Below, in pieces: positions 11,681 through 21,926 of a DNA stretch of 64,000 bases. The translations under genes were made by a program, and so were the position numbers. The DNA is from Brasenia schreberi (lineage: Eukaryota > Streptophyta > Magnoliopsida > Nymphaeales > Cabombaceae). The stretch lies in the NCBI GenBank assembly GCA_036023115.1, contig JAYKKT010000079.1, forward strand, positions 11,709,501 through 11,773,500, written 5' to 3'. How positions within the stretch are numbered: position 1 is the stretch's first letter; every line of letters starts with the position of its first letter. The notes below the pieces were generated by a model. That model ran no database searches and had not been told where the DNA came from. It was given only the letters and a program-made list of their open reading frames with translations.

Positions 11681-12744
11681 TACAAAAATTAAAGTATATG
11701 TATATACTTATGTATTAGGGGCTGATTAGGCCCGTGTGTGTTCAAAATCGTGCACAACTAAGAGAGTGCACGTGTGTGGGTGTGCCAAGCCACGTTATTA
11801 CAAGCGGGGGGAGACTATGCTCCGTTATTACAACCCCGTATCGAATTGAATCTCAAGCAAGTATACAACTAAAGACCGAGTTAGGCACTTACTAATAGCT
11901 GGTCCGAAGATGCCTTGCTTGAGCGTGGGCTTGGCCATCGCCTTGGGCTGCAAGAGGGAGCTCCGCGGAGTTGAACGGCAAGGGGAGGTGCTAGCTGGAT
12001 GCCTTGGGCACGCGGAAAGGGCGCCTTGAAGATGGCCGGCTGCTAGAGACGGGTTCTTTTTGGCGTGTTGGGCCAAAGGGCCTAAGTAGGGTCACTAAGG
12101 ATAGGGTTTAGTTTTAAGGTAGGTTGTGCAAAGGGTGAACCTAAGGGAAGGTCTAACGAATCACCTAGGGTTGGCGGGTTGCTATGGTGGCCGAGTGAAA
12201 TGACAGTCGGTTGGAGTGGCCGACTAGGAGGGCTTAGTGGTGGCGGGTAGTTGGAGTGGCTAGGAATGATGTAAGGTAGGGGAGCTAGCTAGGAGATGGG
12301 GCCAGGTGGTAGTGGTTGTAGTAGGTGTATTGGGATGATACGGGCAGGTTTTAGGGAGTCGGATAGGGTGGCCGAATGGAGCTAAAAGGTCTAGGTGGTG
12401 GGCTGAGTGGGGTTGGTGGCAGCAAGTGGAAGGGCTGGTGTTAGGGTGCTATGGGAGTGGATTAGGTGGCTGAGAGTGGAGAGGGAGTGAAGAAGTAGTA
12501 AGGTAGGATGTAGGGGACTTACCGGGTGAAGAGATGGTGGCGGGTGGAAGGGAATCAGCCGGATGATGGTGGTGGTGGTGGTGGCATTCGGCTGGAAGGT
12601 AGTGGTGCAGGTGGTGATGGGATGTGGAGCAGGTGGTGGCGGGATGTGGAGCAAGTGGAGCAGGTGGAGATTCGGCTGAGCTGGGGAAGTGGAGGACCAG
12701 GTTGGGAATGGGTGGGGCTGCTAGGTTCTGAAACCCGCCCCCAA

Positions 12745-12762
12745 GGGGGGGGGGGGGGGGGG
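12745..12762 (-). repeat. 18-base G run beside the LTR TATA box
   Basis: Eighteen consecutive G on the plus strand (C on the LTR sense strand), directly downstream of the LTR TATATA. Related LTRs have shorter C-rich runs followed by TGGGGGCGGG. The length here may be real or a sequencing artefact. Confidence 0.9.
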
Positions 12763-13266
12763 TATATAGGGCTGGGTTAGGTCGGTTAGGGCTGGGTTTG
12801 GGGTAGTGGTTAGGTGGTTTAGGTAGGGTGGTATGATGATAAGGTGGGCTGGAAAGGGTAGGGCTAGATATTTTAGATACAAGTGGTTTGGGTAGGTTGT
12901 GGGCTAGGGGTGGTTTAGAGGTCTAGGGTTTAGTTAGGTGGGTTGGTTCTAGGGTGAGGTTTAGTGAGCTAGGTTAGGTGATTGGGCTAGGATTAGGCTA
13001 GGTTTAGGGTAATTAACCTAGGTTTAGGGAAGGATTAGGGAAGTGGGTTAGGTGATTAGGTTGGGATTAGGCCGGGATTAGGGAAGTGGGTTAGGTGATT
13101 ACGCTCAGATTAGGGTCGGATTAGGGTGGAAGGCTAGGATTAGGTGTTTTTGGTTAGGTTTAGGTGAAGGAGCCCCCTTTGCATGGCCCATAGACCTTAA
13201 CCACATCATGTTGGTGCAGCCCTAGGTTAGGTTTTGGCTAATTACAAGCTTAAACCCACTTAATTA

Positions 13267-15805
13267 GGGGCTATTTTGAGTCTGAAAACCCAGGAGCCTT
13301 CCAAACAACCCTGTATATATGTTTTAAACTTTATATTTCAAAAATACATAATATGGCTTTTGAAAATCCTTTTAAAACATGTTTTGAAACCCCGAAGCAG
13401 CTTGGCCTAATCCAGACAGGACCAGGAGAGCTAAGGAGAGCCCAGAACCAGAGCACTTGTCGAGCCCGGCACAGCAGCTCTTGTCTCAAATTCACAACCC
13501 CAGGATCTCGAACGTCCAAGACCCTGGTATCATCAAAACATTGTTTGAAGTCATCTCCGGAAGGCGAAAACAGAGGCAGACGATCATGTTGGCGAAGACC
13601 CAACGCAGACGGAGCACTGATGCTGTCGGGCCCCGCACAAACCGTCCGTTTCAAACACAGCTCGAAGGAGTCAGAGTTCAGTTTGGATAGGATGTGGACC
13701 ATATATATCCAGATCCCAATCCAAACCCATGTATGGACTTGGATTTGGATTTGGATTCAAAAATCCAATCCAATATCCATATCCATGCCCACATCACCTT
13801 CTCATAAATGGAGGTGGGGCCCACTTGAATTTCACGTGGGATTATGGGCATGAGAGAGAGTGGGGGTGGATAAGATCAAGTGTGTGTTGTAATTAAGCTT
13901 GACTTGTGTGTCAAGTTTGGGGTTAGTCATGTGGGTTAGCCTAATTAAGTGGGTTTAAGCTTGTAATTAGCCAAAACCTAACCTAGGGTTGCACCAACAT
14001 GATGTGGTTAAGGTCTATGGGCCATGCAAAGGGAGCTCCTTCACCTAAACCTAACCAAAAATACCTAATCCTAGCCTTCCACCCTAATCCGCCCCTAATC
14101 TGAACCTAATCACCTAACCTACTTCCCTAATCCCGGCCTAATCCCAACCTAATCACTTAACCCACTTCCCTAATCCTTCCCTAAACCTAGGTTAATTTCC
14201 CTAAACCTAGCCTAATCCTAGCCTAATCACCTAACCTAGCCCACTAAACCTCACCCTAGAACCAACCCACCTAACCAAACCCTAAACCCCTAAACCACCC
14301 TTAGCCCACAACCTACCCAAACCACTTGTATTTAAAATATCTGGCCCTACCCCTTTCCAGCCCACCTTATTATCACACCACCCTACCTAAACCACCTAAC
14401 CACTACCCCAAACCCAGCCCTAACTGACCTAACCCAGCCCTATATAACCCCCCCCTGGGGGCGGGTTTCACAACCAAGCAACCCACCCATTCCCAGCCGA
14501 GTCCTTCACATCCCCAAGCTCAGTCGAATTCCACCTGCTCCACCTGCTCCACATCCAACCACCACCTGCTCCACATCCCGCCACCACCTACACTACTACC
14601 TTCCAGCCGAATGCCACCACCTGCACCACTTCTTTCCAGCCGAGCGCCACCCTCTCTTCACCCGGTAAGTCCCCTACATCCTACCTTACCACCTCTTCAC
14701 TCTCTCTCCACTCTCAACCACCTAATCGACTCCCCTATCACCCTAACACCAGCCCTTCCACTTGCTGCCACCCTTCTCACTCAACCGAACCCATAGCACC
14801 CTAACTACCCGCCACCACCTAGACATTTAGACCCATTCGGCCACCCTATCCGACTCCCTAAAACCTGCGCGTATCATCCTAATACACCTACTACAACCAC
14901 TACCACCTGGCCCCATATCCTAGCTAGCTCCCCTACCTTACATCACTCCTAGCCACTCCAACTACCCGCCACCACTAAGTCCTCCTAGTCGGCCACTCCA
15001 ACCGACTATCATGTTGTGTGCGTAGTACTTCAATTCAAGCACTCACACACATTGAGCTTTCGCTCTTATTCCCAAGACCTTAGTCAAGGCCATACTGCAA
15101 GTTATATTTGGGTTTAATTTCATGTCGTGTGTGTTGTCTTTCAATTCAAGCATGCACCCACATTGAGCCTTCGCTCTTATTTGCAAGACCCGAGTAAGGG
15201 CCCATATACCTACTCTATATACATATCTCCCTTCGGCATTTACTTTACAAGTCATTTCCCTTCGGTTATTTCCCTTCGGTTATTTCCCTTCAGTATTGTC
15301 TTTACATTCGGGTTTTCCCTTTGGAGTAGCGTGAGTTTGCATTGCATCTACGCCATATCACGAGGTAGGACGCATATTACATCAAAGCAAGCCCCGCTCG
15401 AATTCGCCCATGTAGTGGAGTGTTCATAACACACAAACTAGGTGGCCCATAAAGGGATAAAAGGAAAGACTTAGGCACGTGCAAATCCACGTGATCTAAA
15501 ATCTGCAATCGTATCTAAAAAACCCGAATTAGACACCTCGAACCGCTTCGTAAGCTTTCTATCCCAAAAACTCGATTTTTGCAAAGCGTACAGACTGACC
15601 CTTGCGCATCGGTGCAAGAAGGTCTGCGACGACAAGAGCTCACTTGCTCACAGTCGCCACGTTAGAAGTCAGTTTAGAATATATCTTCGCTAGCTTAGGT
15701 AAGCTAGCTGGCACGCCCTGTTTACATAAGTAGGCCTTAGACACACGAGAGGATCCGCTCCAAGCCTTGAAAAGGTGAGAGGCAGGGATTTTTCGCGCGT
15801 CTACA
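13267..15805 (+). repeat. A1 5' LTR, truncated and internally deleted
   Basis: It begins at the A1 3' LTR equivalent of about 23161, so the first ~62 bases including TGTAAACACC are lost. At about 15010 it jumps from the equivalent of 24900 to that of 25757, an ~860-bp deletion. That deletion removes the GTAAGTG site and the paired TTGTAATAACG motifs. TATATAA remains at 14441-14447, and another GGTAAGT at 14664-14670. It ends GTCTACA at 15805. Loss of the LTR start would prevent normal reverse transcription and integration of new copies. Confidence 0.88.
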
Positions 15806-15810
15806 GAGAT

Positions 15811-15828
15811 TGGCATGCCCGGTGGGAC
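15811..15828 (+). other. A1 primer-binding site
   Basis: TGGCATGCCCGGTGGGAC, five bases (GAGAT) after the LTR end. It starts TGG, as needed to pair with a tRNA CCA end. It is not the TGGTATCAGAGC of initiator-Met primers, and I could not assign the tRNA from memory. Confidence 0.8.
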
Positions 15829-15900
15829 GTGAGCCTTTCAAAGATCGAGTTTTTAAGGTAGAAGTCTTGCGAAAATTTTGCAAAAAGGTGTCATTTTAAC

Positions 15901-15923
15901 TTGTTTTCTTTGCTTGTACTTAG
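15901..15923 (+). promoter_or_regulatory. Candidate 3' splice site before gag
   Basis: A T-rich tract (TTTTCTTTGCTTGTACTTAG) ends in AG 25 bases before the gag ATG. It is conserved at the same place in P1, P3 and P4 and in A2 and A3 on the reverse strand. With the GTAAGTG sites in the LTRs it could bound a leader intron that contains the PBS. No transcript data are available here. Confidence 0.4.
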
Positions 15924-15948
15924 GACATTTTGAAAAAGCTTGAAAAGC

Positions 15949-18126
15949 ATGTCAAAATCCAATCCAAGTGAGGTGTCGAGCCAAGGCTCATGCGCATCAA
16001 GTTCTCACTCTAGGAGGGTTTTCAAAAACAAAAAACTAGATGAGATCGAGGACCTGAGAAGGGAGTTTGAGGCCAAAATCGATGCTCTCAGCCAAGAGGC
16101 TGAAGTAGGCGATTCGTGTTCATCAAACGGTGAACAAAGGCCTAAGAAAAAATCTGAAAAACCTCGCAAGCACAAAGATGCCTCCGTAATGGACGGCAAC
16201 CAATACCACGAGTCCTTCACACAAAAGGACTGTAAAGCCCTACAGCAGTTTCGAAAAGGGCAGAATAAAGAGAAAAGAAGCTACACCTTGTCTGATTTCC
16301 TTCCTATGGATTACGAAACAGACAGTGACGATGAAATACCGAACTTCCATCGGTATGATGGCATGGGAGACCCTAGGTCTCACTTACAACTTTTCTCACG
16401 TCGAGCCCATAAGAAGAAAATAGACTCAATGAAATGGGTGTATTGGTTACCTTTATCCCTTAAAGGCACAGCTGCCAAATGGCTGGCTTCCTACGACTTA
16501 AGCCAGTTCGCTACTTTTGAAGAGTTAGCGAACTGCTTCATGCAAAGATTTGCACACAACGTAGAAGTCATGCCGACTCTGAATACCTTAAGGGATACAA
16601 AGCAAGGCATGAACGAAGACGTACATGCCTTCATTATAAGATGGAGGTCGCTTTTGGGCCAAGTGCGAGAGCCCATATCCGAAGGATGCGCAGTCATACT
16701 CATCCTGGATAACTTTCAAAGCGAGTTAAAAACCCTTCTCTCGCTCCATGATACCAAACACTGCTTCTCCCTCTTAAATAAAATTGAGAACTTGATAGCA
16801 GAAGGCCAGCTCCAGGTCACTCCTCAGCTCATCCTTAGAGCCAAATTTAGCGCAAACCCTAGGTTGGTCGTGGGGGAAGTCACTAGATCCGGGAGGATCT
16901 ATCAACCCCCGCACCTTCAAGGTGCTCAAAAGGTGGTCAGTGTGCCTGGCCCCTCAAAAGCATGTATCCCTAGTGTTCTGCCAAAAGCGGATAAGGACAA
17001 AGTCATCCTAAATCCTTATGACTTCGAAAACCACCTTTCAAAGATTCCTATTCACATGTCTATCTTAGAGCTTATACAAACCTCGCCTAGGCATAGACTT
17101 GTATTAGAGAAAATTCTAGAAAGGGCCAAGGTTGATTCGAACATAAGTCCGGAATCCTTGTCTGCCCAAGTGGCTTTATTAGGAGCAAAATCGCCCATCA
17201 CTTTTTCGGAAGATGATGTAGATAGACCCTACGAAACCCATAACCAGGCCCTGCATATCGAGGTGGTTCTAAACAACCACTCTCTGGACAGGTGCCTAGT
17301 CGATGGTGGAGGAGGGCTCAACATCCTTCCACTTCATATGGCGTATAAAATTGGAGTCACCTTAACTTCAGTAAACCCAAGCCCCATCGTTATCACTGGA
17401 TACGATGGAAATGCGTCTAGACCTTTAGGATCCATCGAACTCCCAATGGAAACGGGAGGGATCGAGCACACGGGGGTGTTCCATGTCTTGGACATCCACC
17501 CCCATTATAACCTGTTGCTGGGAAGACCTTGGATACACAGTTTGTGCGCTGTGCCATCCACCTTCCACAGGTGTGTCAAGATCCCTTTTAGGGACCAGGT
17601 CGTAGTGATCCTAGGTGAGAGTCACCCACAGCTTCAAGGGATCATAAACTCCCCTTGTTTATCAAGCTCCCAGGACCATGAGGCTAACTTGGGGCAAACT
17701 GTGATTGAGCCACCTCGGCTCGTGTTAAACAACCCTAGGAAGGTTGTATATGTGAAGGGGCCGCCCAAAACAGGCCCCCTCCCGATTCTAACCCTTCCAG
17801 GACAAGAGGCCCTGGACAAGAGGCCATATGAGCACAATATGGACGATAGCATGTTCCAGGACCACGACTTGTATCCAACTTTTTCGAAAAACAAAAAGTC
17901 GTGGAACATGTTGTTGAACATGGGCTACACGCCCTACAAGAGTCTAGGGGCACAGAACCAGGGTCTCCTAGAGCCCATTCTTCCTAGGGCCAATCCAAGC
18001 CGATATGGGATCGGCTATACTCCCCGAATACCACCGGAGCCACCCCCTGTGACAACCTGGGTCAAGGGTGCCCCGAAACCTGCCTTAGAAGAGACCTACG
18101 ATTTAGATCTCCTATTTCGAGTCTAA
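15949..18126 (+). CDS. gag-pro: A1 gag-protease ORF with two in-frame deletions
   Basis: An open frame of 725 codons from the ATG at 15949 (an upstream TTG is unlikely to be used) to a TAA shared by the related copies. Seen in order: coiled-coil N-terminus, gag core (LPLSLKGTAAKWLASY), then LLSLH joined directly to DTKHCFSLLNKI. That join loses 142 codons present in P4, including the first half of the zinc knuckle. A second join, LQVT to PQLILRAK, loses 81 codons. The protease follows with LVDGGGGLNILP; retropepsins normally have D-S/T-G, and D-G-G recurs in this group. CCATGA flanks the first deletion in the full-length copies, suggesting recombination at microhomology. The product would lack nucleic-acid binding through the knuckle, so it is probably defective though open. 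Confidence 0.85.
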   Translation: MSKSNPSEVSSQGSCASSSHSRRVFKNKKLDEIEDLRREFEAKIDALSQEAEVGDSCSSNGEQRPKKKSEKPRKHKDASVMDGNQYHESFTQKDCKALQQFRKGQNKEKRSYTLSDFLPMDYETDSDDEIPNFHRYDGMGDPRSHLQLFSRRAHKKKIDSMKWVYWLPLSLKGTAAKWLASYDLSQFATFEELANCFMQRFAHNVEVMPTLNTLRDTKQGMNEDVHAFIIRWRSLLGQVREPISEGCAVILILDNFQSELKTLLSLHDTKHCFSLLNKIENLIAEGQLQVTPQLILRAKFSANPRLVVGEVTRSGRIYQPPHLQGAQKVVSVPGPSKACIPSVLPKADKDKVILNPYDFENHLSKIPIHMSILELIQTSPRHRLVLEKILERAKVDSNISPESLSAQVALLGAKSPITFSEDDVDRPYETHNQALHIEVVLNNHSLDRCLVDGGGGLNILPLHMAYKIGVTLTSVNPSPIVITGYDGNASRPLGSIELPMETGGIEHTGVFHVLDIHPHYNLLLGRPWIHSLCAVPSTFHRCVKIPFRDQVVVILGESHPQLQGIINSPCLSSSQDHEANLGQTVIEPPRLVLNNPRKVVYVKGPPKTGPLPILTLPGQEALDKRPYEHNMDDSMFQDHDLYPTFSKNKKSWNMLLNMGYTPYKSLGAQNQGLLEPILPRANPSRYGIGYTPRIPPEPPPVTTWVKGAPKPALEETYDLDLLFRV

Positions 18127-18151
18127 CCCGTAGTGCTTTCCCTTTGTAGGT
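18127..18151 (+). promoter_or_regulatory. Conserved gag-pro/pol gap with acceptor-like tract
   Basis: Between the gag-pro TAA and the pol ATG lies CCCGTAGTGCTTTCCCTTTG, then TAGGT: a pyrimidine tract ending in AG. P1 (49328), P4 (58037) and A3 (reverse strand, about 38959-38983) have nearly the same sequence. Pol lies in another frame, so either splicing, frameshifting or re-initiation is required. Ogre elements are known to splice an intron between protease and RT; that this group does so is inference. Confidence 0.45.
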
Positions 18152-21100
18152 ATGATGGAAGATCCCTTTTCTAAAAATACAAAACCATTTGAAAAGCTTA
18201 AAATCAAAAAAATCGAAAAACAAGAAAAACCAAAAACAATGGAAAAACAAAAACTCGAAAATAGAGTACTTTGTATAGCTCCCAAGGTTCTTGTTTTACA
18301 AAAAACCAAAAAAATCAAAAATTTGGAAAATACCAAAAAGATTTTGTACATAGCTGCTCCTGGTAGGACTTTGGCAAAAGAAAAGGATTTCGAAAAAAAC
18401 GTTGTCTGCATAGCCAGACCAAAAATTTCGAAATCACTTGAAAATCCAAGTACAAAACTGGGTCTTTTTGAAAACCACGCATCAAATTCCCTCGGGTCCA
18501 TAGCCCACGAGAATGATCAAAGCCCAAAAGTGGATCCCCTTGAGGAAGATCCCACTTCTGAGCTCCCAGAATTTCATAAAATTCTCGATTTTGAAAGACC
18601 TTCCCAATCAGTAGGAGGAGATTTCATAGAAGTGAACCTAGGGGATGATTCCAAGCCCAAAACCATCAAAATAGGCGCATGCTTGCATGAAACTGAAAGG
18701 TTAGCATTCATTGCATTTCTATGAACCTATTTAGATGTGTTTGCATGGACGTATGAAGACATGCCGGGCATAGATCCCAGCATTGTCGAACATCGTCTTC
18801 CTTTAGATGCAGGTGTAAAACCCATAAAGCAGAAGCTTAGGAAAATACACCCAAATGTACACACGCAAGTCAAAGAGGGTTTAGAAGATCTGTTAAAAGC
18901 CGGATTTATGAAACCCATTGCGTATTCTGATTGGTTATCAAATATTGTTGTAGTTCGAAAAACCAATGGGAAAATTCGAATATGCATCGATTTCAGAAAC
19001 CTGAATAAAGCCACTCCAAAGGATAATTATCCTTTCCCAAACGTAGATTTGATAGCCAATAGTACTGCAAATCATGAAATGTTTTTATTCATGGATGGCT
19101 ATTCAGGCTATAATCAAATCAAACTAAGTCCACGAGATCAGGGTAAGACCGCCTTCACAACCCCATAGGGCACGTACTGCTATACAGTCATGCCCTTTGG
19201 TTTGAAAAATGCCGGCGCAACATACCAACGAGCCATGACCATGATCTTTCATGATCAGATTCATGAGCTCGTAGAAGTGTATGTAGATGATCTCTTGGCA
19301 AAATCCAAAACCCGATGTACTCACATCGAATGTTTACAAAAGATTTTCGAAAGGCTTAGGCTTTACAAAGTAAAGCTAAACCCTCAAAAATGTGTGTTCG
19401 GGGTAGAATCAGGGAAGCTTCTAGGCTTTATGGTGAGCCAAAGGGGAATAGAAGTCGACCCCTCTAAGTGTCGAGCCATCATAGACATGGCCCCACCCTC
19501 CAATCTCACCCAAATCTGTAGCCTCCAGGGTTGTTTACAATCAGTTCTTCGATTCATATCGAATCTGGCCACTAGATGCGAACCCTTCAACAAACTGTTG
19601 AGGAAGGGCACGAAATTCTTATGGGATGACGAATGCCAGAAGTCCTTCGAGAGACTGAAGGCATACTTGGTTAATCCCCCCGTTTTGAACCCTCCAAAGC
19701 AAGGAAAACCGCTTTTATTATACATCTCCGTGCATGCGAATGCTTTAGGAGCCCTGTTGGCTCAATACGAGGATGACACCCATAAGGAGTATGCCATCTA
19801 CTATATTTCGAAAACTCTCTTGGCTTATGAACGAAATTATCAAGCCATGGAGAAGACGTGCTTGGCCCTAGTCTGGGCCTGCCAGAAATTCAGACACTAT
19901 TTCCTAGATCATGAGATCTGGATAGTGTCCAAGCTTGATCCAATCAAGCACTTCTTCGAAAAACCCATTCTCACGGGTAGATTGGGCAAATGGCAACTCC
20001 TTCTAATGGAGTATGATCTGAAATACCATCACCAGATCTCCATCAAGGGGCAAGCCCTAGCCGATTACGTGGTTGAGTTCCCCTTAGAGGACGCATATCC
20101 CACTCTGGTTGAAATGCCTGATGAAGGCATATTGCAAAACCATTTTTAAAACCACATTTTGGCAAATTCTTTCGAAAAACCAAGTGTGGAAGATGCACTT
20201 CGATGGGGCACGAAACTAATGAGGGGCTGGTATTGGGGTCATCCTAATCTCCCCTGAAAAGGGCGAGATTCCCATAACAGTCTGCTTAGATTTTGAATGT
20301 TCCAACAACGTAGCTGAGTATGAAGCACTCATACAAGGCTTAAGGATTTCGAAAACTCTAGGGGCATCATGCATCGAGGTCTTTGGAGATTCGCTCCTTG
20401 TCATAAACCAGGTTTTGAAAATTTGGCAAGTACGTAATGAGAAACTACTTCCATATCACGAGTTGGCCACTCGATTGGTCCAATCCTTCCAGTCGTGTAA
20501 ACTCACACACGTAGGAAGAGAGGACAATGGCTTCGCCGACGCCCTCTCCTCCTTGGGTTCAACCCTGAAGGTCGATCCCATTACAGGGACCAGATCTTTG
20601 GAAATATGGCATGCGCCCCACCCATCCACACACGACTTGGATATTTGCCAAAATAACCCAGAGTCTATTGAAAAACCCTGGTTTTATGACATCAAACAGT
20701 TTTTAGAAAATGGGGGATTCATCGAGAATGCCACATCCAAAGATAAGGCATTCATTCGTAAGATTTCGACCTGATACACCATTCTGGGTGGGGTTTTATA
20801 CAAAAAAAGTTTTTCCAGCATTCTGCTTAGGTGTATCGACCTAGAGGATGCTAGGATGGTGATGCACGAGTTCCACGATGGAGAATGTGGAGGTCATGTT
20901 AATGCCAACATGATGGCAATGAAAATACTTAGAGGGGGCTATTTTTGGTCCACCCTGAAGAAGGATTGCCACGATCATGTTAGGAAGTGTCATCCATGTC
21001 AAATGCATGGGCACGCCATTCATGTCCCTTCATCTGCATTGCATTCCATGGTCAGCCCCTGGCCATTTACCATGTGGGCGTTTGACATCGTAGGCCCAAT

Positions 21101-21926
21101 ATTTCCAAAGGCCTCGAATGGGCATCGATTTATTTTAGCAGCCATGGAGTATTTCTCCAAGCGGGTGGAAGCCATTTCCCTAACCAATGTAATGGGGCAA
21201 CATGTGGTGGCTTTCATCCGGAGGAATATCTTGGCTCGATTTGGGGTTCCACGAGACCTTGTGTCTGATAATGGTACCCCATTCAAGAACGAGCGGATGG
21301 TTAAGTTGTGCAACACGTATGGCATAACTCACCACTTCTCCTCGCCCTACTACCCTCAAGGCAACGGCCAAGCCGAAGCCACAAACAAGACTCTCATTAG
21401 CATAATTGAGAAAACCTTAGAGAAGGGTAGGACGTGGCACGAGAAGCTGGATGAAGCCTTATGGGCTTATAGGACTTCCATCCAGACTCCCACAAATGCC
21501 ACGCCATTCGAGTTGGTCTATGGCACAAACACCATTCTTCCCATTCATACTCGACTGCATTCATTCCATACATCCATAGCACTCGACCTCCCCCTAGAAA
21601 CACTTCAACATGCTAGGATGGCCGAACTAAATTTGCTAGATGAAAGGCGACTCCTTGCCATGGATCATGCTTGTGCATACCGGCAAAGGATAGCCCGACA
21701 TTATAGCAAACACATGAGAGCTCGCCACTTTGAAGTGGGAGATCTGGTCTTAAAAACCATCCATCATCGTGGCCCACACCCCCTAGGCAAATGGCACCCC
21801 AACTGGGAGGGACCCTATGTTGTACGAGCAACCACTACGAACAACTCGTATTGGTTGATCGATGTAGAAGGTAGGAATTTAGCAGATCCTATCAATGTTC
21901 AATACTTAAAGAAGTATCATGTGTAG
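18152..21926 (+). pseudogene. pol: A1 pol: RT, RNase H, second RNase H, integrase (decayed)
   Basis: Lys-rich N-terminal linker (18152-18724); RT with RICIDFRNLNKATPKDNYP, FMDGYSGYNQIKL and the catalytic YVDD (about 19280); RNase H around LYISVHANALGALLAQYEDD and YERNYQAMEK; second RNase H-like domain (about 20190-20570); integrase with an H/C zinc region (HEFHDGECGGH to CHPCQ) and catalytic DIVG, SDNGTPF and the Glu in NGQAEATNKT; C-terminal GDLVLKTIHHRGPHPLGKW. Broken by TGA 18722-18724 (CGA in P1), TAG 19166-19168 (TGG), TAA 20147-20149 (CAA), an inserted A near 20180, two stops at 20217-20222 and TGA 20772-20774. The integrase segment from 20856 is open to the end. Confidence 0.9.

Larger units (their letters stand above)
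7373..13266 (-). mobile_element. A2: truncated minus-strand Ty3/gypsy element
   Basis: Reading leftward it has a 5' LTR (13266 to 10226, lacking its first ~0.74 kb), a PBS, gag, and protease. It breaks near 7373 in the linker after protease, so RT, RNase H, integrase and 3' LTR are missing. Both ends are rearrangement junctions rather than LTR termini: the left with a B-type LTR fragment, the right head-to-head with A1. Confidence 0.85.
10226..13266 (-). repeat. A2 5' LTR, truncated
   Basis: The reverse complement matches the A1 3' LTR from about LTR base 740 to its TCTACA end. Missing are the TGTAAACACCCC start, the GGATTT-rich segment and flanking sequence; the break at about 13267 is the head-to-head joint with A1. 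Retained are a TATA-like CTATATACC beside an 18-base G run, a GTAAGTG-type site (near 11888), paired TTGTAATAACG motifs and an expanded ~109-bp repeat array. Confidence 0.85.

Noticed and set aside
13940..14440. CCTAAACC/CCTAATCC-rich sequence as interstitial telomere
   Set aside because: No uninterrupted CCCTAAA array; present at the same LTR position in every A-type LTR.
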